64,000 nt of DNA, taken from NCBI GenBank assembly GCA_035696365.1, contig DASRQS010000009.1:62001-126000 (forward strand), in the 5' to 3' direction. The position numbers and the translations under genes were made by a program. Shown piece after piece: positions 48,199-56,643 of this stretch; the first letter of the stretch is position 1; the number at the start of each line of letters is the position of its first letter. The notes beneath the pieces were generated by a model. It saw nothing but the letters and a program-made list of their open reading frames with translations. It had not been told where the DNA came from and searched no databases. The DNA is from JALYLC01 sp035696365 (GTDB lineage: Bacteria; Actinomycetota; Thermoleophilia; Gaiellales; JALYLC01).

Positions 48199-49101
48199 CT
48201 GAACCTGCGGCAGCTCGAGTACTTCCTCGCCGTCGTGGACGAGGGCTCCTTCCGGCGCGGCGCGCAGCGCTCGCGCGTCTCGCCGCCGTCGCTTTCGCAG
48301 CAGATCCGCGCGCTCGAGCGCGAGCTCGGCGGCGAGCTCATCGAGCGCCTTCCGCGCGGCATCCGCCTGAGCGCCGCGGGCAAGGCCTTCCTGCCCGAGG
48401 CGCGTGCGGCCGTGCTGGCATCGCAGCGCGCGGTGCGTGCGGCTCGCGGAGCGCTCGCGCTCGACCGCGCCGAGCTGGAGATCGCGACGGTCACCTCGCT
48501 CTCGGTCGGCATCCTGCCGGCCTCGATCCAGCGCCTGCACGAGGCGCGGCCGACGATCGCGGTTCGCCTGCAGGAGTACACGCATCGGGACGACCTGGTC
48601 GAGGCCGTGCGCAGCGGCGTCGGCGACATCGCCATCGGGCCGCGCCCGGTCGGCTGGGACGGGCCCGTGGAGTCGCTCGGCTTCGAGCAGTTCGTGGTCG
48701 TGCTCGGACCGAGAGACCCGCTCTGGGACGATCCCGCACCACTGCAGCTGGCGGCGCTGGCCGATCGCGACTGGGTACTCTTCCCGCCCTGGCACGGGCT
48801 CGCCGTGGTGACGACGACGGCCTGTGCCAGCGCGGGCTTCCTGCCGCGGGATGCGGTGCGCACCGGTCAGGTGGAGGCGGCCGCACGGCTGGCCGCCGCG
48901 GGGCTGGGCGTCACGCTCGTCCCCGACAACATCGTGCCGGCGCATCTCGACGCACACGTGCGCACGCTGACGCCGCCGATCATGCGCGAGCTCGTCGCCT
49001 ACACGCGCAGCGAGTGGTCACCTCAGGCGCGCGCGTTCCTCGAGGCGCTGCGCAAGGCCGACTGGCAGCGCCGGCCGCGCGGCGCGCTCGAGATCACGTA
49101 G
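48199..49101 (+). CDS. LysR-family transcriptional regulator (probable CTG start)
   Basis: Encodes 300 residues. The N-terminal helix-turn-helix is complete only if translation begins at CTG 48199: this gives 'LNLRQLEYFLAVVDEGSF', the standard LysR opening, and a Shine-Dalgarno GGGAGG lies 6 nt upstream. The first ATG-like alternative at 48235 would remove half of the DNA-binding domain. The recognition segment is 'RVSPPSLSQQIRALERELG'. The effector domain (about 90-295) follows. The gene is convergent with the molybdenum hydroxylase operon, overlapping it by 8 bp. Matching inverted repeats at 48159 and 53436 are its probable binding sites, so it would control itself, the VOC gene and the hydroxylase operon. 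Confidence 0.92.
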   Translation: MNLRQLEYFLAVVDEGSFRRGAQRSRVSPPSLSQQIRALERELGGELIERLPRGIRLSAAGKAFLPEARAAVLASQRAVRAARGALALDRAELEIATVTSLSVGILPASIQRLHEARPTIAVRLQEYTHRDDLVEAVRSGVGDIAIGPRPVGWDGPVESLGFEQFVVVLGPRDPLWDDPAPLQLAALADRDWVLFPPWHGLAVVTTTACASAGFLPRDAVRTGQVEAAARLAAAGLGVTLVPDNIVPAHLDAHVRTLTPPIMRELVAYTRSEWSPQARAFLEALRKADWQRRPRGALEIT

Positions 49102-51565
49102 CGGTCTTCTCCTTCTCCTTGGCCGCAGCCACCCACTCGACGATCTGCTCGGGCCTGATCGGCAGCGAGGTGACCTGCACGCCGTAGGGCGAGAGCGCGT
49201 CCTCGATGGCGGCGCTCATGATGGCGGGCGAGAGCATGCGGCCGCCCTCGCCGGCGCCCTTGATGCCATACGGGGTGTAGGGCGACGGCGTCTCCTGGTG
49301 GTCGACCGTCATGACCGGCGCGTCCATGGACGAGGGCAGGTGGTAGTACTCGAAGTCCGAGTTCAGGACGCGGCCCTGGTCGTCGTACCTGTACTCCTCG
49401 AGCAGCGCCGTGCCGAGGCCCTGCACGGTGCCGCCGATGATCTGGCCGTTGAGCGTCTTGGGATTCACGATCGTGCCGGCGTCGTGCACCGCGGCGTACC
49501 GGAGGAACTCGAATTTCCCCGTCTCGGGATCGACCTCGATCACGGCGATGTGCCAGGCGTGGCCGACGAAGGGATAGAAGATGCCGAGGTCGGTGCGGTC
49601 GGCGTTCGGCAGCGTCGTGAGGGGATGGTCGTAGGTCGACTGCGACGCCAGGCCGCTCTCCATGTCGGCCGGCAGGTCGAGCCGGAACAGGTAGGCGCTG
49701 AGGGCGATCTCGGCGAGCGTCAGCTGGCGATCGGGTACTCCCCGTACGCCCACGGCGCCGTCGCGGAACTCGAGATCGGCCTCGGACACCTCGAGCTTGT
49801 GCGCGACGAGACGCTTGATCTTGTCCTTGAGCTCGCTCGCGGCTCCGGCCACGGCGCCCGAGACCATGACGGTGTAGCGCGAGCCTCCCGGCCCGGTGCC
49901 CGGGAGGGCGTGCTGCGAGTCGGCGTAGGTCACCGTGATCGACGTCGGGTCGACATCGAATTCCTCGGCCACGACCTGCGAGACGACGGTCTCGGGGCTG
50001 TTGCCCCAGAGCGATTGCGAGTGCAGCGTCACGACGATGTTTCCGGTGGGATCGATCTGCAGGCTCGCGCTCTCGGGACTCGAGGTCGGGGTGAACTCGG
50101 GCTTGTCGAACCAGAACCAGAACTCGGTCGAGCTGAAGACGCTGCGCTCGTTCGAGGCCACGACGCCGATGCCGACGTGGCGCCCCTCGGCGCGGGCGCG
50201 CTCCCGCTCGGCGACCCAGTGGTCGTAGTCGACGGCCGCGAGCACCTTCTCGAGCACGCCCTGGTAGTTGCCGCTGTCGTAGATGTTGCCGGTCGGCGTG
50301 CGATACGGGAACTGGTCGGCCGCGATCAGGTTGCGGCGGCGGATGTCGACGCGGTCGAGGCCCAGATCCTGCGCGGCCAGGTCGACGAGGCGCTCGATCA
50401 CCCAGTTGCTGACCTCGGCGCCGAAGCCGCGGTAGGCGCCCTGCTGGTTCTTGTTCGTGAGGATCGCGGCCAGCGAGTACTCGACATGCTGGATGCGATA
50501 CGGGCCGACGATCTGAGAGAGCGCGTTGCCGTGCGTGCCGGTGCCGAACTGCAGGTAGGCGCCGTAGTCGTCGGTGCAGGAGATGCGCACGGCCTTGAAC
50601 GTGCCGTCGTCGTCGAACGCGAGCGCGGCCTCGTAGTGCCGGTCGGATCCGCAGTGGTCGTTGTTGGTGATGTGGGCGACGCGGTCCTCGATGTATTTCA
50701 CGGGGCAGCCGGCGATCATCGCCAGGAAGGACGTGAAGATCGGCACCTTGTGCATGAAGAACTTCGACCCGAAGCTGCCGCCGGCGGCCACGGGCACGAG
50801 GCGGAGCTTGCTCGCGGGGATCTTCAGCGTCATGGCGTAGAGCCACAGGAAGTACGTGAAGTTCATCGAGTTGCCGTAGACCGTGAGCACGCCCGTGCCG
50901 CGGTCGTAGTCCGCGATCGCGCCGTTCGTGTCCATGGGCATGCCGGTCGAGCGCGGCCAGTACAGCTCGGCCTGCACCGCGCGGTCGGCCTCGGCGAAGG
51001 CCTTGTCGACCTCGCCGAACGAGAACGTGCGCTCGTAGGCGACGTTCGTGCCCATCTTGTCGTGGACGAGCGGGCCGCCCTCCTTGCGCGCCTCGAAGGG
51101 ATCGAGCACCACCGGCAGCGGCTCGTAGTCCACCTCGATCAGATCGCAGGCATCCTCCGCGATGTAGCGGTTCTCGGCCACCACTGCCGCCACGCACTCG
51201 CCGTAGTGACGCACCTTCTCGACCGCGATGATGTCCTGGATGATCGGGCCTGCGCCGAAGGACGGCAGGGGATTTGCGCGCTCGCTGACGTCCTTGCCGG
51301 TCACGACGGCGATCACGCCCGGGAGCTGCTCGGCTGCCTCGGTGCGGATCGCGAGAATCTTCGCGTGCGCGTGCGGGCTGCGCACGATCGCGGCGTGCGC
51401 CATGCCGGGCAGCTTGATGTCGTCGATGTAGCGGCCCTCGCCGCGCAGGAAGCGGGGATCCTCGACGCGGTTGATGCTCTTGCCGAGCCAGCGCCGCGCG
51501 ACACCGTCCTCGGGCAGCGTGTCGCGCGCGACCTTGGCGGCGTTCGGGTCCTGCTCGACGATCAT
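49094..51565 (-). CDS. Molybdenum hydroxylase large subunit (xanthine dehydrogenase/CoxL family)
   Basis: Encodes 823 residues; ATG 51565 has a Shine-Dalgarno (GGGAGG). It contains the aldehyde oxidase/xanthine dehydrogenase a/b hammerhead domain ('DPRFLRGEGRYIDDIKLPGMAHAAIVRSPHAHA' as family block) and the molybdopterin-binding domain. 'GAYRGFGAEVSN' is the active-site loop and 'KGAGEGGRM' holds the catalytic Glu. The loop lacks the Cys of true form I CO dehydrogenase (AYxCSFR), so this is a hydroxylase of an N-heterocycle, aldehyde or similar compound. It forms a trimeric unit with the next two genes, which overlap by ATGA each. Confidence 0.93.
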   Translation of the reverse strand: MIVEQDPNAAKVARDTLPEDGVARRWLGKSINRVEDPRFLRGEGRYIDDIKLPGMAHAAIVRSPHAHAKILAIRTEAAEQLPGVIAVVTGKDVSERANPLPSFGAGPIIQDIIAVEKVRHYGECVAAVVAENRYIAEDACDLIEVDYEPLPVVLDPFEARKEGGPLVHDKMGTNVAYERTFSFGEVDKAFAEADRAVQAELYWPRSTGMPMDTNGAIADYDRGTGVLTVYGNSMNFTYFLWLYAMTLKIPASKLRLVPVAAGGSFGSKFFMHKVPIFTSFLAMIAGCPVKYIEDRVAHITNNDHCGSDRHYEAALAFDDDGTFKAVRISCTDDYGAYLQFGTGTHGNALSQIVGPYRIQHVEYSLAAILTNKNQQGAYRGFGAEVSNWVIERLVDLAAQDLGLDRVDIRRRNLIAADQFPYRTPTGNIYDSGNYQGVLEKVLAAVDYDHWVAERERARAEGRHVGIGVVASNERSVFSSTEFWFWFDKPEFTPTSSPESASLQIDPTGNIVVTLHSQSLWGNSPETVVSQVVAEEFDVDPTSITVTYADSQHALPGTGPGGSRYTVMVSGAVAGAASELKDKIKRLVAHKLEVSEADLEFRDGAVGVRGVPDRQLTLAEIALSAYLFRLDLPADMESGLASQSTYDHPLTTLPNADRTDLGIFYPFVGHAWHIAVIEVDPETGKFEFLRYAAVHDAGTIVNPKTLNGQIIGGTVQGLGTALLEEYRYDDQGRVLNSDFEYYHLPSSMDAPVMTVDHQETPSPYTPYGIKGAGEGGRMLSPAIMSAAIEDALSPYGVQVTSLPIRPEQIVEWVAAAKEKEKTAT

Positions 51566-52083
51566 CGCGAACCTCCCTCGAGCGAGCCGGGGGCGACGGC
51601 CTGTGACGCGGCCTGGATCGCCTCGATGATCTGCTGGTAGCCGGTGCAGCGGCAGGTGACGCCGCTGATCGCCTCGCGGATCTGCTCGTCGCTTCCGCCC
51701 TCCGGGTGCGCGCGCATGAACTCGACCGCGGTCATCAGCATCGCCGGGGTGCAGAACCCGCACTGCAGGCCGTGGTGCTCGGTGAACGCCTGCTGGAGTG
51801 CGCTCAGCGTCCCGTCCGCCCCGGCGAGGCCCTCCACGGTCTCCACCGAGTGCCCGTCGGCCTGGACCGCGAGCATCAGGCACGAGCGCACGCTCTGGCC
51901 GTCCAGCAGGACGTTGCAGTTGCCGCAGAACCCGTGCTCGCAGGCGAGGTGCGTGCCGGTGAGATCCAGATCCTCGCGCAGGAAGTCGGCGAGCGTGCGC
52001 CGGGGCTCCACGTTGCCCTCGTGCCAGCGGCCATTGACCTCGACACGCACGGCGTGGGTCATGCTCTCCGCCCGGGCGCTCAT
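51562..52083 (-). CDS. Molybdenum hydroxylase iron-sulfur subunit
   Basis: Encodes 173 residues. It carries both [2Fe-2S] sites: the plant-ferredoxin type 'CEHGFCGNCNVLLDG' with a later Cys ('RSCLML'), and the C-terminal helical type 'CGFCTPAMLM' plus 'CRCTGYQ'. Electrons would pass from the molybdenum site through these clusters to FAD in the medium subunit. ATGA overlaps on both sides fix the start at ATG 52083. The eight cluster Cys are all present. Confidence 0.95.
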   Translation of the reverse strand: MSARAESMTHAVRVEVNGRWHEGNVEPRRTLADFLREDLDLTGTHLACEHGFCGNCNVLLDGQSVRSCLMLAVQADGHSVETVEGLAGADGTLSALQQAFTEHHGLQCGFCTPAMLMTAVEFMRAHPEGGSDEQIREAISGVTCRCTGYQQIIEAIQAASQAVAPGSLEGGSR

Positions 52084-52952
52084 GCTGCCTCCTCGGCCGC
52101 GGCGCGCGCGGCAGCGTCCAGCAGCGCGCGGCGGGCGAGCACGCCCGCGACGCGGCGCCGGTAGGTGCCGGAGACCTCGATGTCATCCGGGGGGTCGAGC
52201 TTGTCGATCAGGGCCGTCACCGCGGCCAGGGTGTCGTCGTCGAGCACCGTTCCGCGCACGATCGCGTCGATGTCCGCAAGGTGGGGCGTGTCCGCGACGC
52301 GCAGCAGCACGAGCGTCGCGGACGTGCACGTTCCCCCGGGGTCGAGCCCGACCACCGCGGCCGCGCCCACCTGGGCGTAATCGCGGTAGCGGGCGCTGAC
52401 CTCGGCGAAGGCCGCTCCACTGCGCCCCTCGGGGTTGGGGAAGCGGACGGCGGTGATCAGCTCGTCGTCCCCGAGCGCAGTCTGGTTCGGGCCGCGGAAG
52501 AACTCGCGCGCGGCGATGGAGCGTTCGCCGCGCTGCGAGCGCGCGTCGATGGTCGCGTCGAGCGCGACCGTGACGGCGGTGAGCTCCGCCCACGCGGCCG
52601 CGAACGCGAGCGAGCCGCCGATCGTGCCGCGATGGCGGGTCGCGCGGTAGCCGACGTACTGCAGTGCCTCGCCGATGAGCGGCCAGGAACGCGCCACGCG
52701 GGGGTCGTCGAGCAGCGTCTGCTGCCGCACGAGCGCACCGACGACGAGCTCGCCGTCGCGCACCTCTATCGCGTCGAGCCCGGCCACGCGGTTGATGTCG
52801 ACCAGCGCGCGCGGCTTCACTCGGCGAAGCTTCATCAAGCTCATCAGGCTCTGACCGCCGGCCAGGACGCGCACGTCTCCGCCGGGCTCGAGCAGCCCGA
52901 CGGCGTCGTCGATCGTCTCGGGTGCGTGATAGCTGAAGGGCGCGGACTTCAT
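52080..52952 (-). CDS. Molybdenum hydroxylase FAD-binding subunit
   Basis: Encodes 290 residues of the CoxM/XdhB type. The FAD-binding motifs are 'VLAGGQSLMSLMKLR' (residues 29-43, xAGGQSLxPxxxxR) and 'TRHRGTIGGSLAFA' (about 107-120, TxGG). The C-terminal CO dehydrogenase flavoprotein domain includes 'DIEVSGTYRRRVAGVLARRAL'. It is the second gene of the operon after the cupin gene; both junctions are ATGA overlaps. The final electron acceptor is not evident. Confidence 0.94.
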   Translation of the reverse strand: MKSAPFSYHAPETIDDAVGLLEPGGDVRVLAGGQSLMSLMKLRRVKPRALVDINRVAGLDAIEVRDGELVVGALVRQQTLLDDPRVARSWPLIGEALQYVGYRATRHRGTIGGSLAFAAAWAELTAVTVALDATIDARSQRGERSIAAREFFRGPNQTALGDDELITAVRFPNPEGRSGAAFAEVSARYRDYAQVGAAAVVGLDPGGTCTSATLVLLRVADTPHLADIDAIVRGTVLDDDTLAAVTALIDKLDPPDDIEVSGTYRRRVAGVLARRALLDAAARAAAEEAA

Positions 52953-53377
52953 GCCCGCTGCTCCGCGGAGAGCGGGAGCGGCTCGTTCGCGCTGTCGAGG
53001 AACTCGACGGTCGTGAACACGATGTCCTCCGTGCCGGTGTTGACGAGGTCGTGGATCATCGACTCGCCCTCGCCGAACGAGAGGGCCTGTGTCTCGGCGA
53101 CGCCGTAGCGCTTGCTCCTGACCTGCCCGTTGCCGTCATGGCTGAGCGCGTCGCCGCCGCTCACGCAGGTCCAGAAGTAGTCGAGCACGTGGCGATGGAA
53201 GGCGAGGCGCGCACCGGGCGCGAGCCGGATCTCCCAGACCCGGGCACGCGCGTCCTCCAGCAGCAAGCGGGTGCCGACGAGCGGATTCGCGGCGTGCGTC
53301 TCGAGCTCCGAGCGCAGCTCCGCGGACCACTCCGAGACGCCGCCATCGTCGAGATCTGGCGCTGGTGTCGTCGTCAT
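52949..53377 (-). CDS. Cupin-like protein heading the molybdenum hydroxylase operon
   Basis: Encodes 142 residues. 'LAPGARLAFHRHVLDYFWTCVSGGDALS' fits cupin motif 1 (two His and an aromatic pair), and 'MIHDLVNTGTEDIVFTTVEFLDSANEPLPL' fits the second. Such small cupins are often found beside ring-cleavage or hydroxylase genes, possibly as storage or isomerase proteins. ATG 53377 is chosen; an in-frame extension to 53443 would run into the operator. The gene is coupled to the FAD-subunit gene by ATGA and lies 59 bp below the LysR-type operator. Confidence 0.8.
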   Translation of the reverse strand: MTTTPAPDLDDGGVSEWSAELRSELETHAANPLVGTRLLLEDARARVWEIRLAPGARLAFHRHVLDYFWTCVSGGDALSHDGNGQVRSKRYGVAETQALSFGEGESMIHDLVNTGTEDIVFTTVEFLDSANEPLPLSAEQRA

Positions 53378-53435
53378 CGCCGCGATGCTACGCCGCGCCC
53401 TCTGACAGCACAATGAGCAATATCCGCGCATTCCG

Positions 53436-53450
53436 TTAGGCAATGCCTAA
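53436..53450. promoter_or_regulatory. LysR-type operator 2
   Basis: TTAGGCAATGCCTAA is an inverted repeat (TTAGGC / GCCTAA, 3-nt spacer) with the same TTCCG prefix as operator 1. It lies 59 bp upstream of the cupin gene and overlaps the stop codon of the ROK kinase gene. It presumably drives LysR control of the cupin-molybdenum hydroxylase operon. Confidence 0.75.
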
Positions 53451-54259
53451 TGGGATCGCACGGCTGCCAGCGCGGCGCCGATCACGCCCGCGTCGGCCCC
53501 GAGCTGCGCCGGGACGACCGGCACGTCACGCGAGTTGTCGGCGAAGATCATCGGCCGCATGGCCGCTGCGGCGAGCTCGCGGTAGCGGTCGACCAGGCCG
53601 AGGCCACCGCCGAGCACGACCGCGCCGGGATCAAGCGCGTTGACGAGCCACGCGAGGCCTGCGCCGAGCCCGGCTGCGGCGGTCTCCACCAAGCCGTCCA
53701 GCGATGCGTCGGCCAGTACCTCCTCGGCCCGCTCGCGACCACCGGCGGCGGCGAGCGCGAGGCCGCTGGCGACGTCCTCCACCGGCGGTGCGCCGAAGCA
53801 GATCGCGTTGCCATGAGCGCCCGCGTAGGCCTGCCCGGCGAGCACGAGGCAGGAGGAGATACCGGTGCCGACGATCACGAACAGCAACTCGTCCACTCCG
53901 CGGCCGCCGCCGAACGCCGCCTCCGCCACGGCGGCGGCGCGCACGTCGCTCTCGACCACGGTCGGCCCGAGCTGAGTGAACGCCTGGGTGAGATCGCGGT
54001 CGCGCCAGTCGATCGTCTGCGCAGACTGGGTCCGGCCCTCGCGGTCGACCAGCTCGCAGACGCCCAGGCCGATCGGGATCCCGGTCTCCCCGGCGGCGAG
54101 GCGCACCGCGAGCGCGACGCAGTCGGCGAGGATCGCCGACGGCTCACGCTCCGGCCGGGTGCCGCGCTCGAAGCGAGCCTCGACCACTCCCGTGGCGGTG
54201 TCCACGACGCCCGCCGCGATCTTCGTGCCGCCGACGTCGATGCCGATCGCGCGCGTCAT
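53447..54259 (-). CDS. ROK-family sugar kinase-like protein
   Basis: Encodes 270 residues. The N-terminal ATP-binding phosphate-1 motif is 'IGIDVGGTKIAAGVVD' (residues 5-20), and the catalytic Asp is in 'VVESDVRAAAVAEA'. 'FVIVGTGISSCLVLAG' is the phosphate-2/connect region. The Zn-binding CxCGxxGCxE motif of canonical ROK glucokinases is absent; the corresponding loop reads 'GAHGNAICFGAPPVED'. It could therefore be a divergent kinase with an unusual sugar. ATG 54259 overlaps the upstream bicupin gene's stop (ATGA). Confidence 0.85.
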   Translation of the reverse strand: MTRAIGIDVGGTKIAAGVVDTATGVVEARFERGTRPEREPSAILADCVALAVRLAAGETGIPIGLGVCELVDREGRTQSAQTIDWRDRDLTQAFTQLGPTVVESDVRAAAVAEAAFGGGRGVDELLFVIVGTGISSCLVLAGQAYAGAHGNAICFGAPPVEDVASGLALAAAGGRERAEEVLADASLDGLVETAAAGLGAGLAWLVNALDPGAVVLGGGLGLVDRYRELAAAAMRPMIFADNSRDVPVVPAQLGADAGVIGAALAAVRSH

Positions 54260-55089
54260 GGCAGGTAGGCGGGCGCGACGCCGAAGAGCGCTCGCACCGG
54301 TGCAGAGCCGTAGCTCCGGTACTCGTGCGCGACGCCCTGCGGGATGTAGGCGGCGTCGTCGGGGCCGAGCTCGAACACGCTGATGCCCTCGGGGCCGAAG
54401 GTGCGCACGTGCAGCACGCCCTCGAGCGCGTAGACGACCTCGTCGCCGCCGTGACTGTGCGCCACCGACGCCTCTCCCGGATTCAGCTCGAGGACGCCGG
54501 CGGTGAGGTGCTCGGTGCTCGCGTACAGGCCCTCGAGCACGCCGAGGGACCGCCGCCAGACGGGCGCGGGCTCGTGCAGCGTGCGCCGCTGAGGCTCCGC
54601 TTCCGGCAGGCGGCCGAGCAGCGAGTCGTCGCCGTAGCGCCAGTCGGCCTGCTCGAGGTACGGCATCTTGCGGGCATACGCGCCCGAGGAGCCCGTCGCG
54701 GGCGGCGGCGCGTACAGCTCCAGCACGCGCAGCTCCTCGTTGCCGTGGGCGTGCACGTGGTGCCAGGTATCGGCGCGGAAGAACACGCTGCCACCGCGCG
54801 CTACGCGCAGCACCTCGCCGCTCTCGGGGTTCGCGATCACCATCGTCCCGCGCAGCACGTAGAGCCACTCGTCGGCGCCGAAGATCGTACGGAACTCCTG
54901 CGAGTGCCTGAACCAGGCGCCGGGCGCCAGCCCGAAGACAAGGGCGTGCACGCACTCGGTCGAGGCGTAGATCCAGTCGGCGACCTCGCCGGCCTCGGGA
55001 TCGCCCCAGATGTGCCGGGTCACGCTCGCGTACGGGATCGCCACCGGGCCGTCGAACGTCGGCCGGGGCGAGGGCCGGTACTCGGTCAC
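54256..55089 (-). CDS. Bicupin protein
   Basis: Encodes 277 residues from GTG 55089 and contains two cupin modules. The first is around residues 50-130 ('WFRHSQEFRTIFGADEWLYVLRGTMVI', 'FRADTWHHVHAHG'), the second around 190-270 ('SVAHSHGGDEVVYALEGVLHV', 'YIPQGVAHEYRS'). Both retain His and Glu ligands typical of metal-binding bicupins such as gentisate dioxygenase or oxalate decarboxylase, although I cannot assign a reaction. It lies 1 bp after the O-methyltransferase gene and is coupled to the ROK gene. Confidence 0.85.
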   Translation of the reverse strand: MTEYRPSPRPTFDGPVAIPYASVTRHIWGDPEAGEVADWIYASTECVHALVFGLAPGAWFRHSQEFRTIFGADEWLYVLRGTMVIANPESGEVLRVARGGSVFFRADTWHHVHAHGNEELRVLELYAPPPATGSSGAYARKMPYLEQADWRYGDDSLLGRLPEAEPQRRTLHEPAPVWRRSLGVLEGLYASTEHLTAGVLELNPGEASVAHSHGGDEVVYALEGVLHVRTFGPEGISVFELGPDDAAYIPQGVAHEYRSYGSAPVRALFGVAPAYLP

Positions 55090-55090
55090 C

Positions 55091-55711
55091 TCAGCTCCTC
55101 TTGACGGCGATCGCGAGACCGTCGCCCACCGGCACGGTCGTGGCCACGAGGTTCGCATCGGCGGCCAGCATGTCGTGCATCGCGCGCGTGCCCTGCATGT
55201 CCAGGTCGCCGCCCGCCTGGGCGATCCGCCCTCCGCGGATGGCGTTGTCGGCGATCACGATGCCGCCCGGGCGGAGCCGCTCGAGCGAGAGCCGGATGTA
55301 GTCGGGATAGGTTCGCTTGTCGGCGTCGATGAACGCGACGTCGTAGGGACCGGGCAGGGTCGCCAGCACGTCCAGCCCGGCGCCGCGATGCACGGTGACG
55401 CGGTCGGCCAGGCCGGCGCGCTCGAACCAGTGCGCGGCGGCGTCGGCGTGCAGCCGCTCGATCTCGATCGTGTCCATGTGCCCGCCCGGGGCCAGCTCGC
55501 GGGCCATCCAGATGCCGCTGTAGCCGAACAGCGTGCCGACCTCGAGCAGGCGCGTCGCGCCCGCCGCGCGCACGAGCAGCGCCAGCAGGCGGCCCGCCTC
55601 CGCGCTGACCTGGATCGCGGGACCGCGCTGCTCGATGTCGGAGCGCACCTCGCGCAACAGGTCGTCCTCGGCCCAGTAGCGCTCCGACAGGTACTGCTCG
55701 AGTGGATCCAT
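55091..55711 (-). CDS. Class I O-methyltransferase (catechol-type)
   Basis: Encodes 206 residues. 'LLEVGTLFGYSGIWMARELAPGGHMDTIEI' is the SAM-binding motif I/II of the small-molecule O-methyltransferase family (caffeoyl-CoA type). 'YDVAFIDADKRTYPDYI' gives the Asp-Asp-Lys catechol/metal site, and 'GGIVIADNAIRGGRI' the next metal ligand (Asn). Length is normal for the bacterial enzyme. ATG 55711 starts exactly at the family N-terminus. A catechol-like acceptor is likely. The gene is part of the run 55091-60834. Confidence 0.9.
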   Translation of the reverse strand: MDPLEQYLSERYWAEDDLLREVRSDIEQRGPAIQVSAEAGRLLALLVRAAGATRLLEVGTLFGYSGIWMARELAPGGHMDTIEIERLHADAAAHWFERAGLADRVTVHRGAGLDVLATLPGPYDVAFIDADKRTYPDYIRLSLERLRPGGIVIADNAIRGGRIAQAGGDLDMQGTRAMHDMLAADANLVATTVPVGDGLAIAVKRS

Positions 55712-55721
55712 GCCCGGGAGG

Positions 55722-56579
55722 CTAGTGCAGCGGAGGCTCGCCCGGCCGCGTGACCGTCGCGCACGCGAGGTAGTCGACGCCGTCCTGGAACGGCCAGTGC
55801 CAGAGCGCCGTCGCGACGGGCTCACAGCCGAGCTCGAGCGCGATCGCTCGCGGATCGCAGGCGCTGGGCCCGCGCCCGCGGGCCACGAGTGCGAGTGCGG
55901 CCTCGGTGTCGGTCGCGGCCGCCGCGAGGATCTCCTCGAGCGTGACCCGCTGCGGATGCCCGGCCCACCAGCCGAGCGGGTCGTGCACGTGCACGACGAC
56001 GCCGCCGGGCGCGCTCAGGTGCAGGCGGCGCACGACCGACGTCACGAGCGGGCGGTCGATGCGCGCCAGCACGACGCCGACGCGCTCGGGTTGCAGCGAG
56101 CTGTCGCGCAAGGCCGGGTAGAGCAGCTGGCTGTAGAGCAGGTCGCCGATCACGACGTCATAGGCGCCGGAGCCCAGCGGCTCGTGGGGCGCCTCCCGCG
56201 GCTCCGGCAGGTCGCCGCGCAGGGCGGCGCGGACGAGCTCGTCGGCCGCCTCGCCCGTGACGTCCTGCCGCACGATTGCGACGCGATCGCGCAGCTCGGC
56301 GGGCAGCCGCCCGCGCGCCCGCCGCGCCGCCCGGGCGTCCAGATCGATCAGATCGACCTGCGCTGCCCGCTCGGCCAGCCGCGCGAGGGGAACGTCGTGC
56401 CCGTTGCCTGCACCCACGACGGCAACGCGCGAGCCGGCGGCGACGTGGGTGTCGAGCAGATCCCAGAGGGCATCGCGGGTCGGCCGCCAGCGTTCGACGC
56501 GCGCGGCGGTGGCGCGCGCGTTGCGCTGCGTATTGGCGCGCGCAGCCGGGCCGCGCGCAGGAATGGACCAGCGGGACAT
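55722..56579 (-). CDS. SAM-dependent methyltransferase-like protein starting inside the palindrome
   Basis: Encodes 285 residues from ATG 56579. The SAM-binding Gly-rich loop appears as 'VAVVGAGNGHDVPLARLAERA' (about residues 52-72), followed by the acidic 'VDLIDLDARAARRARGRL'. 'DVVIGDLLYSQLLYPAL' is the motif IV region. No acceptor can be named. The start codon and the first few codons lie in the left arm of the 74-bp hairpin at 56570-56643, and ATG overlaps the TGA of the KimA-like gene (TGATG). GTG and TTG codons further in give no better start, as the conserved fold begins near residue 40. Confidence 0.7.
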   Translation of the reverse strand: MSRWSIPARGPAARANTQRNARATAARVERWRPTRDALWDLLDTHVAAGSRVAVVGAGNGHDVPLARLAERAAQVDLIDLDARAARRARGRLPAELRDRVAIVRQDVTGEAADELVRAALRGDLPEPREAPHEPLGSGAYDVVIGDLLYSQLLYPALRDSSLQPERVGVVLARIDRPLVTSVVRRLHLSAPGGVVVHVHDPLGWWAGHPQRVTLEEILAAAATDTEAALALVARGRGPSACDPRAIALELGCEPVATALWHWPFQDGVDYLACATVTRPGEPPLH

Positions 56580-56643
56580 CAAGGGCCAGACCCCGAGTGT
56601 CCCGGCAGCGGGACACTCGGGGTCTGGCCCTTGATGTCCCGCT
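56570..56643. repeat. 74-bp near-perfect hairpin spanning a gene junction
   Basis: The left arm 56570-56603 and right arm 56610-56643 are exact reverse complements over 34 bp, separated by the 6-nt loop GGCAGC. Each arm contains the core GGCCAGACCCCGAG, a variant of the GGGTCAGACCCC core of the other palindromes in the window, present in both orientations. The element encodes the last 19-20 residues of the KimA-like protein and, from the same strand, the first codons of the next methyltransferase. Confidence 0.9.

Noticed and set aside
49094..52952. Aerobic carbon monoxide dehydrogenase (coxMSL) operon
   Set aside because: Gene order fits, but the large-subunit active-site loop reads AYRGFG and lacks the Cys of true form I CoxL (AYxCSFR), so I call a general molybdenum hydroxylase.
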